From assembly GCF_947493565.1 (NCBI RefSeq), contig NZ_CANLRG010000001.1, forward strand, positions 124,001-188,000: a stretch of DNA of 64,000 nucleotides, written 5' to 3'. This document shows, piece by piece, positions 1 to 8,466 of this stretch. Within the stretch, counting starts at the first letter, position 1, and every line of letters starts with the position of its first letter. Source of the DNA: an uncultured Lutibacter sp. (GTDB lineage: Bacteria > Bacteroidota > Bacteroidia > Flavobacteriales > Flavobacteriaceae). Below the pieces are notes generated by a model. It was not told the origin of the DNA, searched no databases, and was given only the letters and a program-made list of their open reading frames with translations. The translations under genes and the position numbers were made by a program.

Positions 1-962
1 CCGCTGGAATTATGGGAATTGGAGGATATTTTATTATGGATAATTCAATGACCTATGGAGAATTTGTGTCATTTACGTTATTTTTGGGTTTTATGATTGC
101 ACCGATTGTTCAAATGAGCAATATTGGAAGTCAGTTGACAGAAGCAATGGCTGGACTTGATAGGACTCAAGAATTGATGGAAATGAGAGAAGAAAATAAT
201 TCAGCAATAAGAACTATAAAACTTGATAATATTATAGGTAATGTTGAATTTAAAAATGTTTCATTTAGTTATGAGAAAGGAAAAGAGGTACTTCATAATA
301 TTTCTTTTAAAGCTCCAGCTGGAAGTGTAACAGCTTTAGTAGGTTCTTCTGGTTCTGGAAAAACTACCATAGCAAGTTTAGCAGCTACATTTTTAACTCC
401 CACTGATGGTACTGTTTTTTTAGATCAAAAAGATTTATCAAAAATAAATTTAAGTAGTTTTAGAAGTAATTTAGGAGTAGTTCTACAAGATGATTTTTTA
501 TTTGAAGGAACTATTAAAGAAAATATTTTATTTGCACGACCTAATGCAACAGAAGATCAATTATTACATGCTGTTGAAGGAGCTTATGTAAATGAATTTA
601 CAGACAGGTTTGAAAATGGTTTAGAAACCATTATAGGTGAGCGTGGTGTAAAACTTTCAGGAGGACAACGTCAACGAATTTCAATTGCTAGAGCACTTTT
701 AGCAGCTCCTAAAATTATTATTTTAGATGAAGCAACTTCAAATTTAGATACAGAAAGTGAATCTTATATTCAAAAAAGTTTGAGTGGTTTAATGAATAAT
801 AGAACTACGTTTGTAATAGCTCATAGATTAAGTACCATTCAACAAGCTGATCAAATATTGGTAATTGAAGAGGGAAATATTGTTGAACGTGGAAAACACC
901 AAGAATTGTTAGCTAAAAAAGGAAGATATTATGACTTATATACTTACCAGAGTAGAATTTAA
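1..962 (+). CDS. ABC exporter, C-terminal part (partial at window start)
   Basis: The reading frame is open from base 3 with no start in the window, so this is the C-terminal half of a gene that begins upstream. Counting from the first Met at base 12, residues 1-60 are the end of a transmembrane domain and the rest is a complete nucleotide-binding domain: Walker A GSSGSGKTT near residue 111, signature LSGGQRQR, Walker B IIILDEATS and H-loop AHRLST. This is the MsbA/LmrA-like type I exporter arrangement with TMD and NBD in one chain, usually working as a homodimer in the inner membrane. Substrate cannot be told. No gene follows closely on the same strand. Confidence 0.93.
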   Translation, partial: AGIMGIGGYFIMDNSMTYGEFVSFTLFLGFMIAPIVQMSNIGSQLTEAMAGLDRTQELMEMREENNSAIRTIKLDNIIGNVEFKNVSFSYEKGKEVLHNISFKAPAGSVTALVGSSGSGKTTIASLAATFLTPTDGTVFLDQKDLSKINLSSFRSNLGVVLQDDFLFEGTIKENILFARPNATEDQLLHAVEGAYVNEFTDRFENGLETIIGERGVKLSGGQRQRISIARALLAAPKIIILDEATSNLDTESESYIQKSLSGLMNNRTTFVIAHRLSTIQQADQILVIEEGNIVERGKHQELLAKKGRYYDLYTYQSRI

Positions 963-971
963 TCTAATAAT

Positions 972-1130
972 TTAAGAATCTTTCAATTGATTTTGATGCT
1001 TTGAAATTATAGATTTTAAACGTTGTTTTGTTAGCTCTTTTGAAGTTCGTAATTTATTTTTCTTACGGTTTATTAGCTTTGAATGCTTTGCTTTGTTTAC
1101 TGTATTTTTAGCTTTCCCTTTTTTTGACAT
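972..1130 (-). CDS. small very basic protein (52 aa)
   Basis: A short open frame starting MSKKGKAK and ending with LKDS before TAA. Roughly a third of the residues are Lys or Arg and there is no hydrophobic stretch, so it should be a soluble, nucleic-acid-binding-like peptide. Similar Lys-rich proteins of about 50 aa occur in flavobacterial genomes, but I know no assigned function. It lies 52 bp downstream of the PhnA-like gene on the same strand, with a hairpin between them, and converges with the ABC exporter gene. Confidence rests on composition and a clean start and stop. Confidence 0.55.
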   Translation of the reverse strand: MSKKGKAKNTVNKAKHSKLINRKKNKLRTSKELTKQRLKSIISKHQNQLKDS

Positions 1131-1139
1131 CATTCAATA

Positions 1140-1160
1140 AACCCCTTTTTAAAAGGGGTT
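1140..1160 (-). terminator. hairpin after the PhnA-like gene
   Basis: The arms AACCCCTTTT and AAAAGGGGTT form a near-perfect palindrome just past the stop of the minus-strand gene at 1183. The following U-run is short, so termination may be partial and the small basic gene downstream could be read through. Confidence 0.5.
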
Positions 1161-1182
1161 ATAAATTCATTAATATGGTTGA

Positions 1183-1767
1183 TTAAGTAGATTTTTTTAC
1201 AAATTTTGTTAAAATAACAATTTGTACACCATTTATCCTTCCTTCAATTTGTTCTGCATTGTCATGTACCAATGAAATATTTCTAACTGCAGTTCCGCGT
1301 TTGGCTGTAAAATTTCCACCACCTTTAACATCTAAATCTTTTGTAATAGTAATAGTATCACCAGCTTCTAATAATGCTCCATTACAATCTAAATGTTTAA
1401 TAATTTCATCTTCACTTTTTCCATCACCCATAGCAGCAGCCCATTTTAAAGTGTCATCATCTAAATACATCATCTCTAATAAATCTTGAGGCCATCCTTC
1501 AGATTTTAAGCGATTTAACATTCTCCAAACTATTACCTTAACAGAATCAAACTCGCTCCACATGCTATCATTCAAACATCTCCAGTGATTACTGTCCATA
1601 AGTTCAGGGTTTTCAATCTGAGATATACAGGTTTCACAAGCAAGTAAACTCTCGTCAAGTCCACCAATGCTTACAGGAGGAACTTGGAAAATGGTTAATT
1701 TCTCTGAAGCTCCACATAATTCACATTTAGATCCACTACGTTCATGCAATTCATTAGCTATACTCAT
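1183..1767 (-). CDS. PhnA/YjdM-type zinc-ribbon protein
   Basis: A 194-residue cytoplasmic protein. The N-terminus has a zinc ribbon with Cys15/Cys18 (CELC) and Cys44/Cys47 (CETC). The last 70 residues, from DCNGALLEAGDTI onwards, form the small beta-barrel PhnA domain. Despite the name, the family is not shown to act in phosphonate breakdown in most bacteria and its real role is unknown. The middle section (residues 50-115) is longer than in the E. coli homologue, as is usual in Bacteroidota. It starts from an ATG preceded by an A/T-rich leader and stands alone. Confidence 0.85.
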   Translation of the reverse strand: MSIANELHERSGSKCELCGASEKLTIFQVPPVSIGGLDESLLACETCISQIENPELMDSNHWRCLNDSMWSEFDSVKVIVWRMLNRLKSEGWPQDLLEMMYLDDDTLKWAAAMGDGKSEDEIIKHLDCNGALLEAGDTITITKDLDVKGGGNFTAKRGTAVRNISLVHDNAEQIEGRINGVQIVILTKFVKKST

Positions 1768-2032
1768 TATAGTATTGTTTTAATTAAAAGTTGTTATAAA
1801 TTTTGTTGAAAAGAATCAAATTTTGACAAAACTACTGAATTCTAAATAATTAACTGAAAAAAACATTTTTTTATTTTTTGAAAGATTTAAATAAAAATAA
1901 TTATTATCCAAACCTCTCATATTCAGTAAATTATTTGTAACTTTAAAAGAGTTGTAGACTATTCAAACATTTGCAAATTTCACATTTTGTTTGAACAAAT
2001 TATCTGAAAAATTTCAATTTAAATTATTTATT

Positions 2033-2773
2033 ATGAATCCAACATTATTTATAAGCGTTCTTTTAATAGTATTTTTACTAAGCGGAATTCGAATTGTTTT
2101 TGAATATAAACGCGCCTTAAAATTTAGATTTGGTAAATACATAACAACTTTACAGCCTGGATTTAGATGGGTAATTCCAGTAATTGAAACGGTTCAAATT
2201 GTAGATATTAGAGTAATTACAATTAATATTGTTTCTCAAGAAGTAATGACAGAAGACAATGTACCTTGTAGTATTGATGGTGTGGTATTTTTTAAAGTTA
2301 ATAATCCGGAAAAAGCAGTGTTAGAAGTTGAAGAGTATAATTTTGCCATTACACAATTGGCACAAGCAGCTTTAAGAGATGTTTGTGGTAAGGTAGAGTT
2401 AGATACCATCTTGTCTAAACGAGAAGAGATGGGAAAAAATATCAAGTCTATTGTTGAAAACGAAACTAAAGATTGGGGAATTGAAATAATTGATGTAAAA
2501 ATTAAAGACATTCAATTACCTGAAAATATGCGAAGAATGATGGCAAATCAGGCTGAAGCAGAACGGTCTAGACGCGCACGTATTATTTTAGCATTAGCAG
2601 AAGAACAAGCAGCAGGAAAGCTGTTAGAAGCAGGGAAATTAATAGATCAGTCTCCATCGGCAATTAAGTTAAGATTGTACCAAACTTTAGCAAATATTGC
2701 TTCAGAGAAAAATTCAACCATTTTATTCCCATTTCCTGAAGAAGTTTTACCCAGAAAAAGAAAGAAATCTTAA
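2033..2773 (+). CDS. slipin / stomatin-like SPFH (band 7) membrane protein
   Basis: A protein of about 246 residues with one N-terminal membrane segment (LFISVLLIVFLLSG) followed by the SPFH/band 7 domain (FRFGKYITTLQPGFRWVIP onwards) and an Ala/Glu-rich coiled coil (QAEAERSRRARIILALAEEQ), the standard slipin order. Such proteins oligomerise into membrane microdomain scaffolds and are often linked to membrane proteases. I chose ATG 2033 over the TTG at 1991 because translation from 2033 puts the membrane anchor at the N-terminus, as in the family. No NfeD or protease partner is adjacent. The S9 peptidase downstream has its own leader and signal peptide. Confidence 0.88.
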   Translation: MNPTLFISVLLIVFLLSGIRIVFEYKRALKFRFGKYITTLQPGFRWVIPVIETVQIVDIRVITINIVSQEVMTEDNVPCSIDGVVFFKVNNPEKAVLEVEEYNFAITQLAQAALRDVCGKVELDTILSKREEMGKNIKSIVENETKDWGIEIIDVKIKDIQLPENMRRMMANQAEAERSRRARIILALAEEQAAGKLLEAGKLIDQSPSAIKLRLYQTLANIASEKNSTILFPFPEEVLPRKRKKS

Positions 2774-2794
2774 ACATTAATTAGAATTAATTGA

Positions 2795-2802
2795 TAAATT
2801 TG
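2795..2802 (+). promoter_or_regulatory. candidate -7 promoter box for the S9 peptidase gene
   Basis: TAAATTTG matches the Bacteroidota -7 consensus TAnnTTTG. It would place transcription start about 28 bp before the ATG at 2837. No convincing -33 TTG was seen. Confidence 0.35.
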
Positions 2803-2836
2803 TTTTCTTAATTTATTAATTCAATTTTAAACTCGT

Positions 2837-4744
2837 ATGCAAAAAATTCTTTTTAGTATCGTACTTTTCATCTCTTTTTTAGGGATCAAAGCTCAAAATG
2901 TAATGACACCAGAACTCTTAGTCCAATTAAACAAGGTTTCTGGAAAAGGAATTACCAAAGATGGAAAAAGTGTAATTTATAGTGTTTCGAAATACCATTT
3001 AGATAGCGACAGTAAATCTACAACTCTTTATAAAATTCCAATTATAGGAGGTAATGCAGAAGTAATTACTAATGATAGTGCATTACTAAATGATGCCAGC
3101 ATTTCACCTAATGGAACCTATAAAATAATAGCTTCAGATGTTAAATTAAAAAATGTAACTGGTCAAGATTTTTATTCAGATGTTAAAAATTCAAATGTAA
3201 AAATTTATGATGCCCTTAATTATCGCCATTGGGATACTTGGGAAGATGGTGCATATAGTCATATTTTTTATTATGAAACTAAAAACAGCGATGCAAAGGG
3301 AATTGATATTATGGAAGGAGAACCTTTTGATTGCCCTCAAAAACCATTTGGAGGAGCTGAAGATTATTTGTGGAGTCCAGATAGTAACAGTATTTTATAT
3401 GTTACTAAAAAATTAAATGGAACGGCTTATGCTGTTAGTACAAATACGGATATTTATGAATATAATTTGAAGACTAAAGTAACTAAAAACCTTACCGAAG
3501 AAAATAAAGGTTACGATACCCAACCAGCCTTTTCATCAAAAGGACAATTGGCATGGTTACAAATGAAGCGCGATGGTTATGAGGCAGATAAAAATGATAT
3601 TATTGTAAAATTAGATGATAAAACTATTAATTTAACAGCTAATTGGGATGGTACAGTTAATAGTTTTTTATGGGATGAAAAAGGAGAAAAAATCTATTTT
3701 ATCGCTCCTATAGCTGGAACCGTACAAATGTTTGAAATAAAAGTTCCTTCTTCAGCTAACAAAATTAGTGAACCTAAGCAACTTACTGATGGACAGTTTG
3801 ATGTAAGTGGTATGGTAGGACAATCTAAAAATACCATGGTGGTAACTAGAAGAGATATGAATCATGCTCCAGAGCTTTATACAGTTAATTTAAAGGATGG
3901 AAAAATGATGCAATTAACTCATGAAAATGATGCAACCTACAATTCTTTAGATTTAGGAAAAGTTGAAAAAAGAATGGTTAAAACCACTGATGGAAAAGAG
4001 ATGGTAACTTGGGTTATCTATCCTCCAAACTTTGACCCGTCTAAAAAATATCCTACATTGTTATATTGTCAAGGAGGTCCTCAAGGAGCATTGAGCCAGT
4101 TTTATTCTTTTAGATGGAATTTTCAAATTATGGCTGCAAATGGTTATATAATTGTAGCACCAAATAGAAGAGGAATGCCTGGTCATGGAGTTGAATGGAA
4201 TGAACAAATAAGTAAAGATTATGGAGGGCAAAATATGGAAGATTATTTAGCGGCAATTGATGATGTAGCAAAAGAGCCTTATGTTGATAATGATAGATTA
4301 GGATGTGTAGGAGCTAGTTATGGAGGTTATTCTGTGTTTTATTTAGCAGGAATTCATAATGGTAGATTTAAAAGTTTTATTTCGCATGACGGACTTTTTA
4401 ATTTAAAAAGTATGTATGGTACCACAGAAGAATTATTTTTTGTGAACTGGGATTTAGGAGGACCTTATTGGGATAAAAATAATAAAGCAGCTCAACAATC
4501 ATTCACAAAATTTAACCCTGTAAACTTCGTTTCTAAATGGGATACACCAATTTTAATAATTCAAGGAGAAAAAGATTATAGAGTTCCTATAGGACAAGGT
4601 TTAGAGGCCTTCCAAGCGGCACAACTTCAAGGAATTAAAAGTAAATTATTATTATTCCCAGATGAAAACCACTGGGTACTAAATAGTCAAAATAGTATCG
4701 TTTGGCAACGAGAATTTTTTAAATGGTTAAAAGAAACCTTATAA
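2837..4744 (+). CDS. secreted S9 family peptidase (prolyl oligopeptidase / DPP type)
   Basis: A 635-residue serine peptidase with a Sec signal peptide (residues 1-20, ending IKAQ), a beta-propeller part (about 25-370) and a C-terminal alpha/beta-hydrolase domain. The catalytic triad is visible: Ser494 in GASYGGYS, Asp580 in QGEKDYRVP and His612 in DENHWVL. Family members cleave short peptides, often after proline or releasing dipeptides, and in Bacteroidota they act in the periplasm on imported peptides. The gene is monocistronic, with its own candidate promoter and a strong hairpin terminator. Substrate preference between DPP IV and acylaminoacyl peptidase types cannot be decided from sequence. 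Confidence 0.93.
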   Translation: MQKILFSIVLFISFLGIKAQNVMTPELLVQLNKVSGKGITKDGKSVIYSVSKYHLDSDSKSTTLYKIPIIGGNAEVITNDSALLNDASISPNGTYKIIASDVKLKNVTGQDFYSDVKNSNVKIYDALNYRHWDTWEDGAYSHIFYYETKNSDAKGIDIMEGEPFDCPQKPFGGAEDYLWSPDSNSILYVTKKLNGTAYAVSTNTDIYEYNLKTKVTKNLTEENKGYDTQPAFSSKGQLAWLQMKRDGYEADKNDIIVKLDDKTINLTANWDGTVNSFLWDEKGEKIYFIAPIAGTVQMFEIKVPSSANKISEPKQLTDGQFDVSGMVGQSKNTMVVTRRDMNHAPELYTVNLKDGKMMQLTHENDATYNSLDLGKVEKRMVKTTDGKEMVTWVIYPPNFDPSKKYPTLLYCQGGPQGALSQFYSFRWNFQIMAANGYIIVAPNRRGMPGHGVEWNEQISKDYGGQNMEDYLAAIDDVAKEPYVDNDRLGCVGASYGGYSVFYLAGIHNGRFKSFISHDGLFNLKSMYGTTEELFFVNWDLGGPYWDKNNKAAQQSFTKFNPVNFVSKWDTPILIIQGEKDYRVPIGQGLEAFQAAQLQGIKSKLLLFPDENHWVLNSQNSIVWQREFFKWLKETL

Positions 4745-4752
4745 AGTAAATT

Positions 4753-4784
4753 AAAGCCTTAAATACTACAGTATTTAAGGCTTT
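4753..4784 (+). terminator. strong hairpin terminator after the S9 peptidase
   Basis: Arms of 14 bp (AAAGCCTTAAATAC and its complement) around the loop TACA, starting 9 bp after the stop codon. It separates the peptidase from the small membrane gene at 4800. Confidence 0.8.
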
Positions 4785-4799
4785 AAAAATTGTACATTT

Positions 4800-5039
4800 A
4801 TGAATGGAACTGATTGGCTGGGGTTTGTAGGGGTTACATTAATACTTGTAGCCTATTTTTTAAATGTGAAAAATATGGTAAAAAGTACTCATTTATCATT
4901 TATTTTATTGAATTTAATAGGAGCGTCTCTAGCTTGTTTAGCGTCGATATTGTTAAAGTATCTTCCTTTTATCATACTTGAAGGTGTTTGGGCACTTATT
5001 TCATTAAATTCTTTAATACACTATTTTAAAAAAGGATAG
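4800..5039 (+). CDS. small membrane protein, CBU_0592-like
   Basis: A 79-residue protein with three hydrophobic segments: WLGFVGVTLILVAYFLN, FILLNLIGASLACLASILL and FIILEGVWALISLNSLI. Size, the opening LGxxGxxLIxxAYFL and the closing LEGVWALISL fit the small CBU_0592-like integral membrane family, common in Bacteroidota and of unknown function. It starts 15 bp after the peptidase terminator, so it needs its own promoter or read-through. Confidence 0.7.
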   Translation: MNGTDWLGFVGVTLILVAYFLNVKNMVKSTHLSFILLNLIGASLACLASILLKYLPFIILEGVWALISLNSLIHYFKKG

Positions 5040-5050
5040 CATACTTTTTT

Positions 5051-6445
5051 TTAAAATAATAAGTTTGGTGCAACTTCAACAAAACTACTTTTCAAAGGGA
5101 TAGTGGTTTCTGAATTTTTTTTAAGATAGGCCGTTAAAATTCTTTTCACATCGTTATTGTCTTTTTGGGCAGCAATGTGGTTGTAGTAATCGGTAATCGA
5201 TGTTGCTTTTTTAGTATTATTTATATACCCAAATCCTTTGTAAATTCCATTAACAACTAATACAATCCCCGCTTCTTTTTTTGTTCTACCAGTTTCTTTG
5301 ATGATAAAATTTTCGGTGTTGTATTTAATGGATGCTATGGCGTTTTGTACTCTTTTGTTATAGCTTGATGTTGATTCTTGGTTTCTGCAAACTCCTTTGC
5401 ATTTTTTTAATTGAAAATGGAAACAACTACTTACATTAGATTGCAAATGGCAGTATTTTGGGCATAATTCAAATGTTTCACAAAGCTTTTCTAGAAATAA
5501 CCTACACTCAGTTTCATTATAAAACTTCATAAGTGGATTAGATATAAGTTTTAAGCGATTATAAGCTAGGTGTACAATTCCATTTCTATCTTCATAACTA
5601 AATAAACCAATGCTTTCATTGGCTCTTTTTTGAGCTCGGTTAAATTTTGGATAATGTTTTTTGATTTCTGCAGATTCAAGTAAAAGTGCTATTAATTCAC
5701 TTCCAGTTTCTTCAAAAGTAATGTTCTCAATTTCCAAACACATGGCAACTTCTTTTTTAGATTTATCATAAAAATGACTTAAAACACGTTGCTTTATATT
5801 AGTTGATTTTCCTATATAAATAATTTCATTTTTACTATTTTTAAAATAATAAACACCTGTTTTAGTAGAGAGTTCATCTACAATTTTTTTTGGTAATAAT
5901 GGAGGAATGGTAGCCTGACGAGATTTTGGATTTAAAAATGAATGAAATACACTTCCATAAGTGTCTAATTTTAGTAGTTTTTTAAACAATATAGTGGTAG
6001 CCTCAGCATCGCCTTTAGCTCTGTGTCTGTCTTTAATAGTAATATTTTGAGAAGTACAGAGAGCACCTAAACTATAAGAATTTAATCCTGGAATTAATTT
6101 TCTGGATAACCTTACAGTGCATAATTTTTTTCTTTTAAAATTGAATCCAAGGTTTTTAAATTCTTGTTGAATGATATGATAATCAAAATTTACATTATGT
6201 GCCACAAAAATAGTGTCTAGTGTAATTTCTTCTATCTTTTTTGCAATTTCATAAAATTTTGGAGCACTACCTACCATTGCATTGTTAATTCCTGTTAAAT
6301 TGGTTATAAAAGGAGGTATATGACATTCTGGGTTAATTAGTGTGGTGAACTCGTCAATTATTTTTTTACCATCAAATACCAAAATTGAAATTTCAGTAAT
6401 TTTAGCTCCTTGACCAGTGGTTTCTATATCAACAATTGAATACAT
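5051..6445 (-). CDS. DEDD exonuclease fused to a UvrC/Cho-like GIY-YIG nuclease
   Basis: A 464-residue two-nuclease protein. Residues 1-165 are a DnaQ-type 3'-5' exonuclease: Exo I Asp6/Glu8 (DIETTG), Exo II HNVNFDYH and Exo III HRAKGDAEAT. Residues 190-280 are a GIY-YIG domain (GVYYFKN...IIYIGKS) like the UvrC N-terminus or E. coli Cho, followed by Cys-rich residues (CPKYCHL, CFHFQLKKCKGVC) typical of Cho-like proteins. Such exonuclease-GIY fusions are thought to incise and trim damaged DNA. The gene overlaps the upstream S24 repressor by 1 bp (TAATG), so translation is coupled and expression is probably damage-inducible. Confidence 0.9.
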   Translation of the reverse strand: MYSIVDIETTGQGAKITEISILVFDGKKIIDEFTTLINPECHIPPFITNLTGINNAMVGSAPKFYEIAKKIEEITLDTIFVAHNVNFDYHIIQQEFKNLGFNFKRKKLCTVRLSRKLIPGLNSYSLGALCTSQNITIKDRHRAKGDAEATTILFKKLLKLDTYGSVFHSFLNPKSRQATIPPLLPKKIVDELSTKTGVYYFKNSKNEIIYIGKSTNIKQRVLSHFYDKSKKEVAMCLEIENITFEETGSELIALLLESAEIKKHYPKFNRAQKRANESIGLFSYEDRNGIVHLAYNRLKLISNPLMKFYNETECRLFLEKLCETFELCPKYCHLQSNVSSCFHFQLKKCKGVCRNQESTSSYNKRVQNAIASIKYNTENFIIKETGRTKKEAGIVLVVNGIYKGFGYINNTKKATSITDYYNHIAAQKDNNDVKRILTAYLKKNSETTIPLKSSFVEVAPNLLF

Positions 6446-7218
6446 TAGTTAAAAGATTTTTGAAGTTCTTTTAATTCAACTCCTAACTCAGTTAGCATAT
6501 TTGCAATGCTACTAATTTTCAACTCATGTTCATCATATTCTTGTGTATTTATGCTACAAGTAAATTCCCATAGTTCTAAAACTTCATCAATTGGCACGTA
6601 ATATGGGTCGTATTTTTTATTATCAGAAGCTAATAACAACATTTGATGTTCTTCAATTTTATTATAAACACGTTTGTAAACAATTCCATCATTTAAGGTT
6701 AAAACAATGTAGGTTTTACCATTTTTAACATTTCTAACATCGTCAATAAAACGAGCTACAATATATGATCCACTCTTAACGGGTAGCATAGAATCTCCTT
6801 TAATAGGAAATGCACGATGAGTGCCTGTTGGTAAAAAAGGTAATTTAATTTTTGATAAATGTTCAATATATTCCGGATCTGAATATCCTCGTAAATAACC
6901 AGCAGAAGCTTCCATAGGTATAATTTCTATTAAATCTTCATCTTTTTGATCAATGGTAATAGGAAATAAAATTCTTTGGTTGTTGAGTTTAATAAACGAA
7001 GTTTCGGTAGCTGAGGTTAAATCATTTTTTATTAAAATATCCATTGAAATATTAAAATATTCGGATAATTCAATTAAAAAATCAATAGGAGGGATGGCTC
7101 TATTTTCTTCATAAGAACTTATCCTAGAGCGTGAAACTTTCAAATCTTTAGCAAATTGTTCTTGAGTTAAAGATTTTAGAGTTCTTAAATGTTTGATATT
7201 ATTTGATAAGTTATTCAT
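6445..7218 (-). CDS. XRE-family repressor with LexA-like S24 autoprotease domain
   Basis: A 257-residue protein. Residues 6-63 form a Cro/CI-type HTH (LTQEQFAKDLKVSRSRISSYE). Residues 100-215 form an S24 peptidase domain with a likely Ala106-Gly107 cleavage site (EASAGYLRG), Ser143 (KGDSMLP) and Lys182 (VYKRVY) as the Ser-Lys dyad. This is the CI/LexA layout in which DNA damage triggers self-cleavage and derepression. The next gene in the operon is a Cho-like nuclease, so the likely job is SOS-type control of that nuclease. A 27-bp inverted repeat lies about 60 bp upstream and is a candidate operator. Confidence 0.9.
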   Translation of the reverse strand: MNNLSNNIKHLRTLKSLTQEQFAKDLKVSRSRISSYEENRAIPPIDFLIELSEYFNISMDILIKNDLTSATETSFIKLNNQRILFPITIDQKDEDLIEIIPMEASAGYLRGYSDPEYIEHLSKIKLPFLPTGTHRAFPIKGDSMLPVKSGSYIVARFIDDVRNVKNGKTYIVLTLNDGIVYKRVYNKIEEHQMLLLASDNKKYDPYYVPIDEVLELWEFTCSINTQEYDEHELKISSIANMLTELGVELKELQKSFN

Positions 7219-7279
7219 TTGCTAAAAATACAATCATTAAATGCTATTATTTTTAGCTAAATTAATAATTTTTTTTTCA

Positions 7280-7306
7280 GTCACAAATTTTTGTTTCAAA
7301 TGTGAC
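7280..7306. promoter_or_regulatory. candidate operator of the S24 repressor
   Basis: GTCACA and TGTGAC form a perfect 6-bp inverted repeat with a 15-bp A/T-rich spacer, 62 bp upstream of the repressor start. Position and symmetry suit autoregulation; this is an inference. Confidence 0.4.
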
Positions 7307-7370
7307 CGCAAATTAAATCTATAGTTTAAATGAATTTTTTGAATACATAGCTAATTTTTAAAAATAAAAA

Positions 7371-7400
7371 AACCTGTAAGATGTTATTCTTTTACAGGTT
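7371..7400 (-). terminator. intrinsic terminator of the micropeptide operon
   Basis: On the minus strand the arms AACCTGTAA and TTACAGGTT flank a 12-nt loop and run straight into a T-rich tract. It lies 43 bp downstream of the second micropeptide gene, which supports real transcription of that pair. Confidence 0.75.
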
Positions 7401-7442
7401 AACAAAAAATTTTCATATGTTTTGTTTTAGAGGGTTATCGGT

Positions 7443-7550
7443 TTAAAAGCCATATCTTCTATAATTATTCCATTGCAATCTTTTTGAATTTGAAAATGAC
7501 AAAAATATGGTATTTTCTTTGTGATTTGTGGTAATATGTTGAGTTGTCAT
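7443..7550 (-). CDS. tandem micropeptide 2 (35 aa)
   Basis: A 35-residue open frame starting MTTQHIT. Its second half, FSNSKRLQWNNYRRYGF, is nearly the same as that of the upstream micropeptide, giving the shared pattern FSN-[ST]-KR-x-QW-x-NYRRY. The N-terminal MTTQ is also shared, while the middle diverges, including one length difference, so the two are diverged paralogues and not a recent copy. The peptide is strongly basic with aromatic Trp and Tyr residues and has no signal peptide. An intrinsic terminator follows. I do not recognise a family. A RiPP precursor, antimicrobial peptide or small nucleic-acid-binding peptide are all possible. Confidence 0.55.
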   Translation of the reverse strand: MTTQHITTNHKENTIFLSFSNSKRLQWNNYRRYGF

Positions 7551-7572
7551 AATTTTAAATATTAAGTGTTAA

Positions 7573-7677
7573 TTAAAGACTGTATCTTCTATAGTTTGTC
7601 CATTGATTTCTTTTCGTATTTGAAAAGTTAATAAAAGTTCTTTTTTTGGTTTCTGATGTTAAATTTTGAGTTGTCAT
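7573..7677 (-). CDS. tandem micropeptide 1 (34 aa)
   Basis: A 34-residue open frame starting MTTQNLT and ending FSNTKRNQWTNYRRYSL. It lies 22 bp upstream of its paralogue, same strand. Conservation of both ends, the aligned stop positions and the shared terminator argue for real coding. The roughly 290 bp between this start and the next plus-strand gene (7970) hold no other gene I can see and must contain the promoter. No modification enzyme, transporter or immunity gene is adjacent, which speaks against a classical bacteriocin cluster. Confidence 0.55.
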   Translation of the reverse strand: MTTQNLTSETKKRTFINFSNTKRNQWTNYRRYSL

Positions 7678-7969
7678 AATAAATGTTTTTAATTGTTAAT
7701 AGTTTACTAATAGACGTCTTCACTTCTAAAATGTTACGGTATTTTGCATAGCATAGTACTATATTAACAAATTTTTAACGAAAGCTATAATTTAAACAGG
7801 CTATTTGTTAAGGAGTCTTTAATATAAGTTGTTGAAAATTAAAGGTTAATATGAGAGAAATCATTAAATGAATTGAATTTATTTTTGAGTATGATTTATC
7901 TCATTACTTATTTTGATTGAAGTCATTGTAAAAAAAACGTGCTGCATTTAATTTTAATAAAAATTGAAG

Positions 7970-8455
7970 ATGATGCTATTTGTTTTACTATTTCTATTAT
8001 TTTTTGGAGTTATTTATTTGTTATTTATTCCTATTATAATATATATAAATACTAAAGAAAACTTATACTATTTAGCTTTAAAAGGGTTATTTAAAGCTAG
8101 TTTAGAAAAGCATCCTAAAGAAATTATACAAATTAAATTTCAATTATTTTTTTATCATTTTTATTACTATCCTTTTAAAAAGGCAAGAGCTCCAATATTT
8201 AATAAGAAGATTGGAAATTTCAATATTAAAAGCTCAAAATTGGCAAAAAACCTTATAAAATCTTTTAAAATTAAAAAATTACAATTAAATATAGACACAG
8301 GAGATTTTATACTTAATGCTAAATTATTCCCTTTAATAGCTATTTTAAATACTACTTATGGAGATTATACTATAAATTTTAAAGGGAAAAATTATTTAGT
8401 TTTTAAAGTACAAAGTAGGCCTGTATATATAATTACATCATTTATTAACAATTAA
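7970..8455 (+). CDS. DUF2953-like membrane-anchored protein (YtfI-type)
   Basis: A protein of about 161 residues with one N-terminal membrane helix (MLFVLLFLLFFGVIYLLFI), then a basic soluble part ending in an IDTGDFILNAKLFPLIAIL segment. The ATGs at 7970 and 7973 are better starts than the TTG at 7964. Identification as DUF2953 rests partly on context: in Firmicutes the DUF2953 gene ytfI sits directly before the GerW gene ytfJ, and the same order is seen here. Function is unknown. Conserved parts are weak, so the call could be wrong. Confidence 0.6.
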   Translation: MMLFVLLFLLFFGVIYLLFIPIIIYINTKENLYYLALKGLFKASLEKHPKEIIQIKFQLFFYHFYYYPFKKARAPIFNKKIGNFNIKSSKLAKNLIKSFKIKKLQLNIDTGDFILNAKLFPLIAILNTTYGDYTINFKGKNYLVFKVQSRPVYIITSFINN

Positions 8456-8466
8456 AATATATAATT

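Noticed and set aside
1991-2032. Longer slipin start at TTG 1991
   Set aside because: The ATG at 2033 directly precedes the membrane anchor, as in homologues; the extra 14 residues have no family match.
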